From Shimia sp022448905 (GTDB lineage: Bacteria > Pseudomonadota > Alphaproteobacteria > Rhodobacterales > Rhodobacteraceae): 64,000 nt of DNA. Within the stretch, counting starts at the first letter, position 1, and each line of letters opens with the position of its first letter. Below the pieces are notes generated by a model. The model had not been told where the DNA came from. It did no database searches and saw only the letters and a list, made by a program, of their open reading frames with translations. Positions 1 through 7,599 of this stretch are shown in pieces. The DNA lies in the NCBI RefSeq assembly GCF_047126315.1, contig NZ_CP138953.1, positions 2,170,001 to 2,234,000 of the forward strand. Reading direction: 5' to 3'. The translations under genes and the position numbers were made by a program.

Positions 1-437
1 TGCTCTCTCCTACAGTGGGGGTGCGCGAGACACGGAAACTGCAAGGTCAGTATCGGTTGACCGGGAAAGACTTGGCGGACGCGACCAAGTTCCGGGATGG
101 GATTGTGGCCTGCGACAACCCGATCGATGATGTTATGCGCGCTGAAGGGGATATGACGCATTTGGCGGCCATCGAACCCGGTCAGTTTTATACTATTCCG
201 TTTCGATCGCTTGTGCCGGAACGGATTACAAACCTGATGTTTGCCGGCCGCATTTTGTCGGCAGACTCTGTGGCGTTTGCTTCGGTGCGCGGAATGCCAC
301 AGTGCATGGCAATGGGGCAGGCCACAGGCGCGGCTGCTGCGCTTGCGCTTCGGTCCGGCGTAGCCGTTCAGGAAGTGACTGCTGAAGAGCTCGTCCGGTC
401 CTTGTCAAGTCAGGGCCTCAATCGATTGAGAATCTAA
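1..437 (+). CDS. FAD-dependent oxidoreductase, C-terminal part (5' end outside window)
   Basis: The reading frame is open from the first bases (codon phase starts at base 3) and ends with TAA at 435-437, so only the last ~145 residues are present. The opening 'PTVGVRETRKLQG' and the later 'IPFRSLVPERITNLMFAGR' followed by 'GMPQCMAMGQATGAAAAL' match the C-terminal half of the FAD-dependent oxidoreductase family with an FAD_oxidored domain, where the last segment closes the flavin site. The substrate cannot be told from this fragment. The GTG at 15 lies inside the conserved region and is not the true start. It converges with the CoA-transferase pair on the other strand. Confidence 0.75.
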   Translation, partial: LSPTVGVRETRKLQGQYRLTGKDLADATKFRDGIVACDNPIDDVMRAEGDMTHLAAIEPGQFYTIPFRSLVPERITNLMFAGRILSADSVAFASVRGMPQCMAMGQATGAAAALALRSGVAVQEVTAEELVRSLSSQGLNRLRI

Positions 438-475
438 AAGCTGGATCAAACCCGATTTACTTGGGGTCCAAGCGC

Positions 476-506
476 AAAAAAGCCCCGCCAAATCTGGCAG
501 GGCTTT
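476..506 (-). terminator. Rho-independent terminator of the CoA-transferase operon
   Basis: A 12-bp stem (479-490 with 495-506, one G-U pair) and a 4-base loop are followed on the minus strand by a run of T from 480 to 476. It lies 24 bases past the scoB stop codon. Read on the plus strand it is followed only by a broken T run, so it may stop the upstream oxidoreductase transcript weakly. Confidence 0.8.
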
Positions 507-529
507 GTGATTTTATCGCCGCGTTAGGC

Positions 530-1159
530 TTAGTTCACGATGGTCGCTTCAGTTGCGGCGCGCAGTTCGTCCTCGCTCACACCATCGGCGCATTCGACGA
601 TTTTCAGGCCGCCTTCAACCACGTCCAACACACCCAGATTGGTGATGATGCGGTCGACCACGCCTTTGCCGGTCAGCGGCAGGGTGCACTCTTTCAGCAC
701 TTTGGAGACGCCGTGTTTGTTGGCGTGATCCATCACAACCACCACGCGGCCGACGCCGGCCACCAGATCCATCGCGCCGCCCATGCCTTTGACAAGCTTG
801 CCGGGGATCATCCAGTTGGCCAAATCGCCGTTTTCAGCCACTTCCATGGCGCCCAAGATGGCCATGGCGATTTTGCCGCCGCGGATCATCGCGAAGGACT
901 GCGCCGAGTCAAAATACGCGGTCTGGGGCAGTTCGGTGATGGTCTGCTTGCCGGCGTTGATCAGGTCGGCGTCTTCTTCACCTTCGATCGGGAAGGGGCC
1001 CATGCCCAGCATGCCGTTTTCTGATTGCAGCGTGACTTCGACGCCTTCGGGGATGTGGTTGGAGACCAGCGTCGGGATGCCGATGCCGAGGTTCACATAC
1101 CAGCCGTCTTGCAGTTCTTGTGCGGCGCGCGCCGCCATTTGATTGCGATCCCAAGCCAT
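530..1159 (-). CDS. scoB: 3-oxoacid CoA-transferase subunit B
   Basis: This is the beta subunit of a succinyl-CoA:3-ketoacid (3-oxoacid) CoA-transferase, which moves CoA between succinyl-CoA and acetoacetate-type acids in ketone-body/PHB and branched-chain breakdown. The 209-residue length is usual for the subunit. Visible motifs are 'GIGIPT' at 25-30 and 'SENG' at 46-49, whose Glu47 is the family's catalytic glutamate that forms the glutamyl-CoA thioester. It begins 2 bases after the scoA stop, so the two subunits are translationally coupled and should be made in equal amounts. An atoA-type acetate CoA-transferase role cannot be excluded from sequence alone. Confidence 0.92.
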   Translation of the reverse strand: MAWDRNQMAARAAQELQDGWYVNLGIGIPTLVSNHIPEGVEVTLQSENGMLGMGPFPIEGEEDADLINAGKQTITELPQTAYFDSAQSFAMIRGGKIAMAILGAMEVAENGDLANWMIPGKLVKGMGGAMDLVAGVGRVVVVMDHANKHGVSKVLKECTLPLTGKGVVDRIITNLGVLDVVEGGLKIVECADGVSEDELRAATEATIVN

Positions 1160-1161
1160 GA

Positions 1162-1884
1162 TTATGCCTCCTCACGCGGGCGTACGGTGCGCTGTTCGAT
1201 ACGTTTTTCGTGATCACCTTGAATGATGCGGTGCACGTAGATGCCGGGCAGGTGGATGCTGTCCGGGTCCAGCGAGCCAGTGGGCACGATTTCTTCAACT
1301 TCCACGATGCAGATCTTGCCGCAGGTGGCCGCAGGGGCGTTGAAGTTGCGGGCGGTTTTGCGGAACACGAGGTTGCCGGTTTCATCCGCTTTCCAGGCTT
1401 TCACAATGGCGAGATCGGCAAAGATGCCTTCTTCCATGATGTAGTCTTCCATCGCGCCGTCAGGACCGGTGGGGAACTGCTTTTCCAGCTTGCCTTCGGC
1501 AATCACGGTGCCGACGCCGGTCTTGGTGAAGAAGCCCGGGATACCGGCGCCGCCAGCGCGCATGCGCTCGGCCAGGGTGCCCTGTGGGTTGAATTCCAGC
1601 TCCAGCTCACCGGAGAGGTACTGGCGCATGAATTCTGCGTTTTCGCCCACGTAGGAGCTGATCATCTTTTTGACCTGTTTGGTCTGCAACAGGATGCCGA
1701 TGCCGAAGTCATCAACGCCCGCGTTGTTGGAGGCAAACGTCAGGTCTTTGACGCCGCTGTCTTTGATTGCGTCGAGCAGAAGCTCGGGAATGCCGCAGAG
1801 GCCAAAGCCGCCTGAGGCAATGAACATGCCGTCGCTCAGAACGCCGTCCAGCGCCTCAGCGGCCTTTGCATATACCTTTTTCAT
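1162..1884 (-). CDS. scoA: 3-oxoacid CoA-transferase subunit A
   Basis: This is the alpha subunit of the 3-oxoacid CoA-transferase, partner of scoB immediately downstream. The protein has 240 residues. The glycine-rich CoA-binding segment 'GGFGLCGIPE' lies at 25-34 and the family pattern 'NNAGVDDFGIGILL' follows. The start ATG at 1884 is preceded on the minus strand by a purine-rich stretch (AAGGGGAGAC). Its 147-bp upstream gap, before the VOC gene, holds no recognised gene and should contain the operon promoter. Substrate choice (acetoacetate or another 3-oxoacid) is inferred from family resemblance only. Confidence 0.92.
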   Translation of the reverse strand: MKKVYAKAAEALDGVLSDGMFIASGGFGLCGIPELLLDAIKDSGVKDLTFASNNAGVDDFGIGILLQTKQVKKMISSYVGENAEFMRQYLSGELELEFNPQGTLAERMRAGGAGIPGFFTKTGVGTVIAEGKLEKQFPTGPDGAMEDYIMEEGIFADLAIVKAWKADETGNLVFRKTARNFNAPAATCGKICIVEVEEIVPTGSLDPDSIHLPGIYVHRIIQGDHEKRIEQRTVRPREEA

Positions 1885-2031
1885 GGATGTCTCCCCTTAT
1901 CCGGAAATTGGGGAGAGTAGTGACGGCGGGGCGGAGATGAGTCAACGCCAGCAGGGGGTGTCCGGTATTACTACGGGCGTTTGTGGGTAGTGGGGCGGGC
2001 ACGGCAGGGCGCCCGCGAAGATGCTTGTGTG

Positions 2032-2457
2032 TCAGGCCGGCAGAGCATCGGCGCTGTATTGTGCGGCAAAGGCAGCGCTGGGCGGGATCGGGGTGATCAC
2101 ATCGATCAGTACGCCATTGGGGTCACGCAAGATGAAGTGGCGCTGGCCGAAATCCTCATCGATCAGCGGTTTGACCACTTCTAGGCCGAGTTTGGTCAGG
2201 CGATCGCACTCCGCGGCGGCGTCTTCAACCTCGAAATTGAGCAACATGCTGGTGGTGAGACCGCGTCCGACGTCAGGGATGGTTTCGTGGGTGCCGTCCA
2301 GAATGGCGAGGTTCACAGACGGATCAGCGTTGCTTTGCAAATGAACATACCAATCGGAGGTGAAGGCTTGTGAAAAGCCAAAATGGGTTTCGTAGAAGGC
2401 TGCGGTGCCCGCCACATCGTTGGTTTGCAGGACGGGGTAAAACTGGGTGGGTTTCAT
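2032..2457 (-). CDS. VOC/glyoxalase-family protein
   Basis: This is a single vicinal-oxygen-chelate domain protein of 141 residues beginning 'MKPTQFYPVLQTND'. A paired beta-alpha-beta-beta-beta layout is visible, with 'AAFYETHFGF' early and 'FGQRHFILRDPNGVLIDVI' near the end, the typical second metal-ligand strand of the fold. I chose the ATG at 2457 because it follows an AAGGAA ribosome site; a longer open frame to 2520 has no homology and would overlap the divergent regulator. Members include glyoxalase I, bleomycin or fosfomycin resistance proteins and dioxygenases, and nothing here fixes the substrate. It is divergent from the TetR gene, a typical regulator-target arrangement. Confidence 0.8.
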   Translation of the reverse strand: MKPTQFYPVLQTNDVAGTAAFYETHFGFSQAFTSDWYVHLQSNADPSVNLAILDGTHETIPDVGRGLTTSMLLNFEVEDAAAECDRLTKLGLEVVKPLIDEDFGQRHFILRDPNGVLIDVITPIPPSAAFAAQYSADALPA

Positions 2458-2479
2458 TGTCAGCGATTCCTTGGTAAAA

Positions 2480-2518
2480 ACATACAGTATGTAATAAACA
2501 AACAGGCCGTATGTATGC
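2480..2518. promoter_or_regulatory. Candidate TetR operator between VOC gene and regulator
   Basis: A perfect inverted repeat ACATAC-A-GTATGT occupies 2480-2492. The half-site GTATGT recurs at 2509-2514, exactly 22 bases after the first copy and overlapping the regulator's start region. It lies in the 57-bp gap between the divergent VOC and tetR genes, where a TetR protein would be expected to repress both. Confidence 0.5.
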
Positions 2519-3105
2519 AAGAAAAATCAACCCGGACTCCCAATGCCGAAAGACGGGCGCAGATGCGTGCGCGTTTGATTGAGGCCGCTCGTGCGCTGTT
2601 TGTGGAGAAGGGATACGCGGAGGCCAGCACACCCGAGATTGTACGCATGGCCGGGGCGACGCGCGGGGCGCTGTACCATCACTTTGAGGACAAACAGGCC
2701 TTGTTTCGGGCGGTTGTGGAAGCAGAAGCGCAAGCGGTAACCGAAGTCATTGATACGGCCAGCACCACAGTGGACACGCTGGATGCGCTTGCGGAAGGCA
2801 GCCGTGCTTTTTTTGACGCGATGAGCGATGCGGCGCGGGCGCAGTTGTTGCTTGTTGATGGGCCTGCGGTGCTCGGGGCGGCTGAGATGGATCGGATCGA
2901 CGCAGGCGGTGGGCGGCAATCGCTCTTAGTGGGGCTGAAGGCCGCGCATCCCGATCACGATGAAGAGACGCTTGCCGCAATGGCGGTGGTGCTGTCCGCA
3001 GCGTTTGATCGTGCCGCACTGGAGGTTGCGCAATCGGGAGCGGACCCAACTGTGTTTGAAGGCGTTCTCAATCGGCTGATGGGGGCGGCGTTCGAACCGA
3101 AATAG
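2515..3105 (+). CDS. TetR family transcriptional regulator
   Basis: A 196-residue TetR-type repressor. The N-terminal helix-turn-helix is clear: 'IEAARALFVEKGYAEASTPE', then 'VRMAGATRGALYHHFEDKQALF', the family signature where the recognition helix ends in 'LYHHF'. The C-terminal ~130 residues are the variable ligand domain and give no hint of the inducer. I placed the start at ATG 2515, giving 'MQEKSTRTPNAERR'; a longer frame from 2383 would run into the divergent VOC gene. The likely target is that neighbour, through the repeated ACATAC/GTATGT sites in the shared gap, and the protein probably represses itself too. Confidence 0.88.
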   Translation: MQEKSTRTPNAERRAQMRARLIEAARALFVEKGYAEASTPEIVRMAGATRGALYHHFEDKQALFRAVVEAEAQAVTEVIDTASTTVDTLDALAEGSRAFFDAMSDAARAQLLLVDGPAVLGAAEMDRIDAGGGRQSLLVGLKAAHPDHDEETLAAMAVVLSAAFDRAALEVAQSGADPTVFEGVLNRLMGAAFEPK

Positions 3106-3123
3106 GGCAGGGTGCTTGGCGCG

Positions 3124-3153
3124 AAAAAAAAGGCCCCGTAGCGGGGCCTTTTT
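3124..3153. terminator. Bidirectional Rho-independent terminator between tetR and topA
   Basis: A perfect 12-bp stem (3127-3138 with 3142-3153) and a 3-base loop are flanked by an A run on the left and a T run on the right, so it can end both the plus-strand tetR transcript and the minus-strand topA transcript. The topA stop codon (3153-3155) touches it. Confidence 0.85.
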
Positions 3154-5747
3154 CATTTCTTGGCAGCGGCTTTTTTGGCGGGTGCCTTCTTTTTTGCTGC
3201 CGGTTTTTTCTTGGCAGCGGCTTTCTTTTTGGCCGGTTTCTTACCCGCCTTTTCGGTGATCCATTCCACAGCCTGTTCCATGGTCACGTCTTTCACATCG
3301 ATCTCTTTGGGGATCGTGGCGTTGACTTTTTCCCATTTCACATAAGGGCCATAGCGGCCGTCCATGATGTTGACCGGACCACCGGCATCGGGGTGTTCGC
3401 CGAGCTCACGCAAAGCCTTGGCGGCGGCGCGGCGACCACGGCCCGGGTTGTTACGCTTCTCAGTGATCATTTCCATGGCGCGGTTCATGCCGATCTCAAA
3501 CACGTCGAGCGTGTCTTTGAGGTTGGCGTAGACCGGTTTTTCCTCGTCAGGCAGTTGGTGCATGATGTAGGGGCCAAAGCGTCCCAGATTGGACGCGATC
3601 ACGCCGCCGTCCGGGTGCATGCCAATCTCGCGCGGTAGGGTCAGCAAGGTGACAGCCTGTTCCAGGGTGACCTCGTTGGGCCCCCAACCGGGCAGGAACT
3701 CTTTGCCTTGTTTTGGCAGAGAAGAACGCGGCGGCTTTTTGTTTTCCGGTGTGGCTTCACCGCGTTGCACGTAGGGGCCAAAACGGCCGGATTTCAGATG
3801 GATTTCGTCACCATCGTCCTCGCCCAGCACTTTTTCGTAGCCTTCTGCACCCTCGCCGGAGATAGGACGGGTGTAGTTGCATTCCGGGTAGTTGCCGCAG
3901 CCGACAAAGCCGCCGGTCCGGGAGGTTTTCAGGTGCAGCTGGCCTGCGCCGCATTTGGGGCAGACGCGCGGGTCGGTGCCGTCTTCGCGCGGCGGGTACA
4001 ATTGAGGCGCTAGCGCGTCGTCGAGGATGTCGAGCACCTCGGAGATGCGCAGATCGCTGGTTTCGGCGATGGCCGCATGAAAATCTTTCCAGAAGCGGGA
4101 CAGCACGTTTTTGTAGTTGCGGTCGCCGGCGGAGACGTCATCGAGCTCTTCTTCGAGGTTGGCGGTGAACTCATAGCCGACGTATTTGCGGAAGAAATTC
4201 ACCAGGAAGATCGTCACGATGCGGCCTTTGTCCTCAGGGAAGAGGCGGTTTTTCTCTTTTCGGACGTAGTCGCGGTCTTGGATGGTGGTGATCACCGATG
4301 CGTAGGTGGAGGGGCGGCCGATGCCGAGCTCTTCCATTTTTTTTACCAGCGTCGCCTCGGTGTAGCGGGGCGGAGGCTGGGTGAAGTGCTGCTCCGGGGA
4401 GACGGCGTTTTTGGCGATGTTTTCGCCCTGCATGATCTGTGGCAGACGCTTGCCGTCGTCATCATCCACAACCTGATCGTCGCGGCCTTCTTCGTAAACG
4501 CGCATGAAGCCGTCAAACAGCACCACCTGACCGGTGGCGCGCAGCTCAATTTGCTTGTCTTGCGAGGCGATGTCCACGGTGGTGCGCTCCATGCGGGCGC
4601 CTTCCATCTGGCAGGCCAGGGTGCGTTTCCAGATCAGGTCGTAGAGCTTGCGCTGGTCGTCCTCAGAGACCTTCAGGTCAGACGGCTTGCGCATCATATC
4701 CGTGGGGCGGATACACTCGTGCGCTTCCTGAGCATTCTTGGCTTTGTTCTTATAAATCCGGGGCTTGGCAGGCACGTAGTCCTTGCCGTAGAGCGCTTCG
4801 ATGGCGTCGCGCGCGCCCTGTACGGCCTCCGGCGCCATGTCGATGCCGTCGGTCCGCATATAGGTGATGTAGCCGGCCTCATAGAGGCGCTGGGCGGTGC
4901 TCATGCAGTGTTTTGCGCCCATGCCAAATTTGCGGCTGGCTTCCTGCTGAAGGGTCGAGGTCATAAACGGCGCGGACGGGTTGCGGGAGGCGGGTTTGGC
5001 CTCCACGCGGGCCACAGACAGGTCGCGGCTTTGGATCGCTTGCACAGCGAGTTCAGCGGCGGTGGAGTTTTCCAGCGCGTATTTGTCGAGCTTCTCGCCG
5101 CCCAGCACGGTGAGGCGGGCCTCAAACTCTTGGTTGCGGGGCGTGGAAAGCTGGGCCTTTACGGACCAGTATTCGCGGGCGTTAAACGCCTCGATTTCCA
5201 TCTCGCGCTCCACGATCAGGCGCAGGCAGACCGACTGTACGCGGCCTGCAGAGCGCGCGCCGGGCAGTTTGCGCCACAGCACGGGAGAGAGGTTGAAGCC
5301 GACAAGGTAATCGAGTGCGCGGCGGGCCAGATAGGCGTCCACCAGCGGTTGATCCACCTGACGCGGGTTTTGCATGGCCTCGGTGATGGCGGATTTGGTG
5401 ATCGCGTTGAACACCACGCGGGACACATTGGTGTCCTTCTTGATGGCGCGGCGCTTGCGCAGGGCTTCCTCGAGGTGCCAGCTGATCGCTTCGCCTTCGC
5501 GATCAGGGTCGGTTGCGAGGATCAGTTCGTTGTCGTTTTTCAGAGCGTCGGCAATGGCTTTGACATGAGGGCGGGAGTTGTTGGCGATCTCCCACAGCAT
5601 GTCAAAATCGTTGTCCGGATCCACCGAGCCGTTTTTGGCGGGCAGGTCGCGGATGTGGCCGTAGGAGGCTAATACTGTGTAGTCCGAGCCAAGGTATTTA
5701 TTAATAGTTTTGGCTTTGGCTGGGGATTCTACGACAACTACTGGCAT
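3153..5747 (-). CDS. topA: DNA topoisomerase I (type IA)
   Basis: Relaxes negative supercoils by passing one strand through a transient single-strand break. The protein has 864 residues. A TOPRIM domain starts 'MPVVVVESPAKAKT' and includes the acidic 'ATDPDREGE' at 78-86. The catalytic tyrosine is Tyr296 in 'YITYMRTDG'. One four-cysteine zinc finger ('CPKCGAGQLHL' to 'GCGNYPEC') is followed by repeated 'GRFGPY'-type C-terminal modules. The last ~26 residues are almost only Lys, Ala and Pro, an H1-like basic tail common in alphaproteobacterial TopA and probably aiding DNA binding. A GAGAGGA ribosome site precedes the start. dprA lies upstream on the same strand, a frequent pairing. Confidence 0.97.
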   Translation of the reverse strand: MPVVVVESPAKAKTINKYLGSDYTVLASYGHIRDLPAKNGSVDPDNDFDMLWEIANNSRPHVKAIADALKNDNELILATDPDREGEAISWHLEEALRKRRAIKKDTNVSRVVFNAITKSAITEAMQNPRQVDQPLVDAYLARRALDYLVGFNLSPVLWRKLPGARSAGRVQSVCLRLIVEREMEIEAFNAREYWSVKAQLSTPRNQEFEARLTVLGGEKLDKYALENSTAAELAVQAIQSRDLSVARVEAKPASRNPSAPFMTSTLQQEASRKFGMGAKHCMSTAQRLYEAGYITYMRTDGIDMAPEAVQGARDAIEALYGKDYVPAKPRIYKNKAKNAQEAHECIRPTDMMRKPSDLKVSEDDQRKLYDLIWKRTLACQMEGARMERTTVDIASQDKQIELRATGQVVLFDGFMRVYEEGRDDQVVDDDDGKRLPQIMQGENIAKNAVSPEQHFTQPPPRYTEATLVKKMEELGIGRPSTYASVITTIQDRDYVRKEKNRLFPEDKGRIVTIFLVNFFRKYVGYEFTANLEEELDDVSAGDRNYKNVLSRFWKDFHAAIAETSDLRISEVLDILDDALAPQLYPPREDGTDPRVCPKCGAGQLHLKTSRTGGFVGCGNYPECNYTRPISGEGAEGYEKVLGEDDGDEIHLKSGRFGPYVQRGEATPENKKPPRSSLPKQGKEFLPGWGPNEVTLEQAVTLLTLPREIGMHPDGGVIASNLGRFGPYIMHQLPDEEKPVYANLKDTLDVFEIGMNRAMEMITEKRNNPGRGRRAAAKALRELGEHPDAGGPVNIMDGRYGPYVKWEKVNATIPKEIDVKDVTMEQAVEWITEKAGKKPAKKKAAAKKKPAAKKKAPAKKAAAKK

Positions 5748-5872
5748 TCATTTTCCTCTCGACTCGGCGCGAGCCTTATGGCGGCGAAAAATGTGGGGCG
5801 AAAGGGGGGATTGTCAATGCATAGCGGATTTTCGCGTGTCACTGTGCACGCAATTTAGGGAGATTTTGACAC

Positions 5873-6316
5873 ATGAAGCGATTGATTTGGGCAGGTGTTT
5901 TGATGGTAACGGCGGCTGGCGGAGCCTTGGCTCAGAGCTGGAGCGAGCCGGCGCGGGGCACGCAGGTGCGCAAAGATTTGATGAGCGCGATCCGCCCGAT
6001 TGCGGAGTGGCGGCTGGGCGCGCCGGTGCAATTTGTGGTCAAGGATTTGCGGGTGGCAGGCGATGTCGGCTATGGCCGACTCTATGCGCAACGTCCGGGC
6101 GGCGGGAAGATTGATCTGAACGCCACGCCGATTTCGCGGCGCATGGGCGGCGACTACTTTGAAGAGTGGGAAGAGCCTTACATTGATGTGATGTACCAGA
6201 AATCTGGCAATGTTTGGGTGGCGGTGGAGTATACGCTGTCGTCGAGCGAGGCCTGGTGGGCGTCGCCGGAGTATTGCGCGGCTTATGGCCCGGTGCTGAC
6301 CGAGTGGTGTCGCTAG
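5873..6316 (+). CDS. Small secreted protein of unknown function
   Basis: A 147-residue protein with a clear signal peptide: 'MKRLIWAGVLMVTAAGGALA' followed by Gln, so cleavage after residue 20 would give a ~127-residue periplasmic or secreted protein. Two cysteines near the C-terminus ('EYCAAYGPVLTEWC') could form a disulfide. The mature part is rich in Trp and aromatic residues and carries no motif I recognise. A GGGAG-like ribosome site sits upstream of the ATG. It is transcribed away from topA and converges with dprA across a 12-bp gap with no visible terminator. No function can be assigned. Confidence 0.75.
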   Translation: MKRLIWAGVLMVTAAGGALAQSWSEPARGTQVRKDLMSAIRPIAEWRLGAPVQFVVKDLRVAGDVGYGRLYAQRPGGGKIDLNATPISRRMGGDYFEEWEEPYIDVMYQKSGNVWVAVEYTLSSSEAWWASPEYCAAYGPVLTEWCR

Positions 6317-6328
6317 TTCGTTCATAAT

Positions 6329-7477
6329 TTAGGTTTTGGAGAGCAGCCCGCCGGCCAGGCGGGTGATCTTGCCGTGCATTTCCAGATCAAGCAGCGCTGG
6401 TGTGACCTCGGAGGGGGAGAGCACCATGTCGCGCGACAACTGGTCTTCGCTGATTGGCGAGGGGCCTAGACGTTGCAGGATTTCGCTGTGCAGCGCAGCG
6501 GTGTCGCGCAGGCTGCGGTTTGGGCGGTTTGTCGGCGAGTCTTGTGGGATGTCCGGTTGTTTGGGCGCGCGCAGGGGCAAGGTGTTGAGCACCTCCAGCA
6601 CGTCTTCTGCGCCGCGCACTAAGGTGGCGCCGTCGCGGATCAGGATGTTGGCGCCCGAGGCGCGGGCGTCAAACGGGTGTCCGGGCACGGCCAGCACGTC
6701 GCGGCCCTGGTCCAGCGCAATGCGCGCGGTGAGCAAGCTGCCAGATTTGGCGGCGGCTTCGACGACTACGACAGCCCGCACAAGGCCGGAGATGATCCGG
6801 TTGCGGGCCGGGAAGTGGCGTGCGCGGGGTTCCATGTCTGGACGTTGTTCCGAAAGGCAGAGGCCCTGCGCCGCAATTTGCTCTGCGAGGTCGATGTTCT
6901 TGGACGGGTAAGGCCGGTTGAGGCCGCCTGCGTAGACGGCGATGTTGCCGGTGTCCAAAGAGGCTTCGTGGGCGGTTGCGTCGATACCACGGGCGAGTCC
7001 GGAGACCACCGTGAGGCCAGCGTCGCCGAGGTCTGCGGCCAAACGTTTGGCCATGCGCATGCCCAAAGAGGACGCGTTGCGGGCACCGATGATGGCGACA
7101 GTTGGGTGAGACAGGAGGGAAGTGTTTCCGAGACACCAGAGCATTGGCGGTGCGTCCGGGATTTCCTTCAGCAGCGCGGGGTAGTCGGCGTCCTCAAAGA
7201 AAAGCGGCCGCGCTCCAAGAGCACGGCCGTCATTCAGTTCGCGTTTTGCGTCGTCGATTGATGTTGGGGTGTACCGGGGCACGCCAGCAGTTCTTGCTAT
7301 GTCGGGCAGGGCGTTTAGGGCCGCCTCTGCCGATCCATGCTCCCGCATCAATCTATGATATGTAGTTGCCCCGACACGACGGGATCGCAAGAGGCGAAGC
7401 CGCGATAATCGCGTTTCCTCCGTGGTGGGTGGGATTTGGGGGTGAGTGGAAGAAATTCGATCTTCGGTCATCCGCAA
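6329..7477 (-). CDS. dprA: DNA processing protein DprA
   Basis: Loads RecA onto incoming single-stranded DNA during transformation, and in Rhodobacterales also during uptake of gene-transfer-agent DNA. The 382-residue protein carries the Rossmann-like DprA core: 'GARNAS' at 131-136, 'SGLARGID' at 159-166, then 'YPSKN', 'PARNRIISGL' and 'GSLLTARIALDQGRDVLAVPG'. A C-terminal winged-helix (DprA_WH) segment covers about the last 60 residues. Met1 and Met3 are both possible starts. A near-perfect CtrA site lies 40 bp upstream (7517-7531), which fits the known CtrA control of dprA in Rhodobacter capsulatus. Confidence 0.95.
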   Translation of the reverse strand: MRMTEDRISSTHPQIPPTTEETRLSRLRLLRSRRVGATTYHRLMREHGSAEAALNALPDIARTAGVPRYTPTSIDDAKRELNDGRALGARPLFFEDADYPALLKEIPDAPPMLWCLGNTSLLSHPTVAIIGARNASSLGMRMAKRLAADLGDAGLTVVSGLARGIDATAHEASLDTGNIAVYAGGLNRPYPSKNIDLAEQIAAQGLCLSEQRPDMEPRARHFPARNRIISGLVRAVVVVEAAAKSGSLLTARIALDQGRDVLAVPGHPFDARASGANILIRDGATLVRGAEDVLEVLNTLPLRAPKQPDIPQDSPTNRPNRSLRDTAALHSEILQRLGPSPISEDQLSRDMVLSPSEVTPALLDLEMHGKITRLAGGLLSKT

Positions 7478-7516
7478 CTCCGCCTGCTTGCAAGACTAGG
7501 TTTAGGCTTGCAGTGG

Positions 7517-7531
7517 TTAACAGCGCGTAAA
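7517..7531. promoter_or_regulatory. CtrA-like box upstream of dprA (one mismatch)
   Basis: TTAA-N7-TAAA lies 40-54 bp upstream of the dprA start codon, differing at one base from the palindromic CtrA consensus TTAA-N7-TTAA. CtrA is known to activate competence-type genes including dprA in Rhodobacter capsulatus; its use here is inferred. Confidence 0.4.
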
Positions 7532-7599
7532 CCAAACAGGAAAAAATTGAGTTTTGACCAAATAAAACGAATTCCCCTCACATTTTAGACAGTCACCGC

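Noticed and set aside
4077..5672. 531-codon open frame on the plus strand opposite topA
   Set aside because: It is an antisense shadow of a strongly conserved gene in GC-rich DNA. Its translation is Val/Gly/His-rich without domains.
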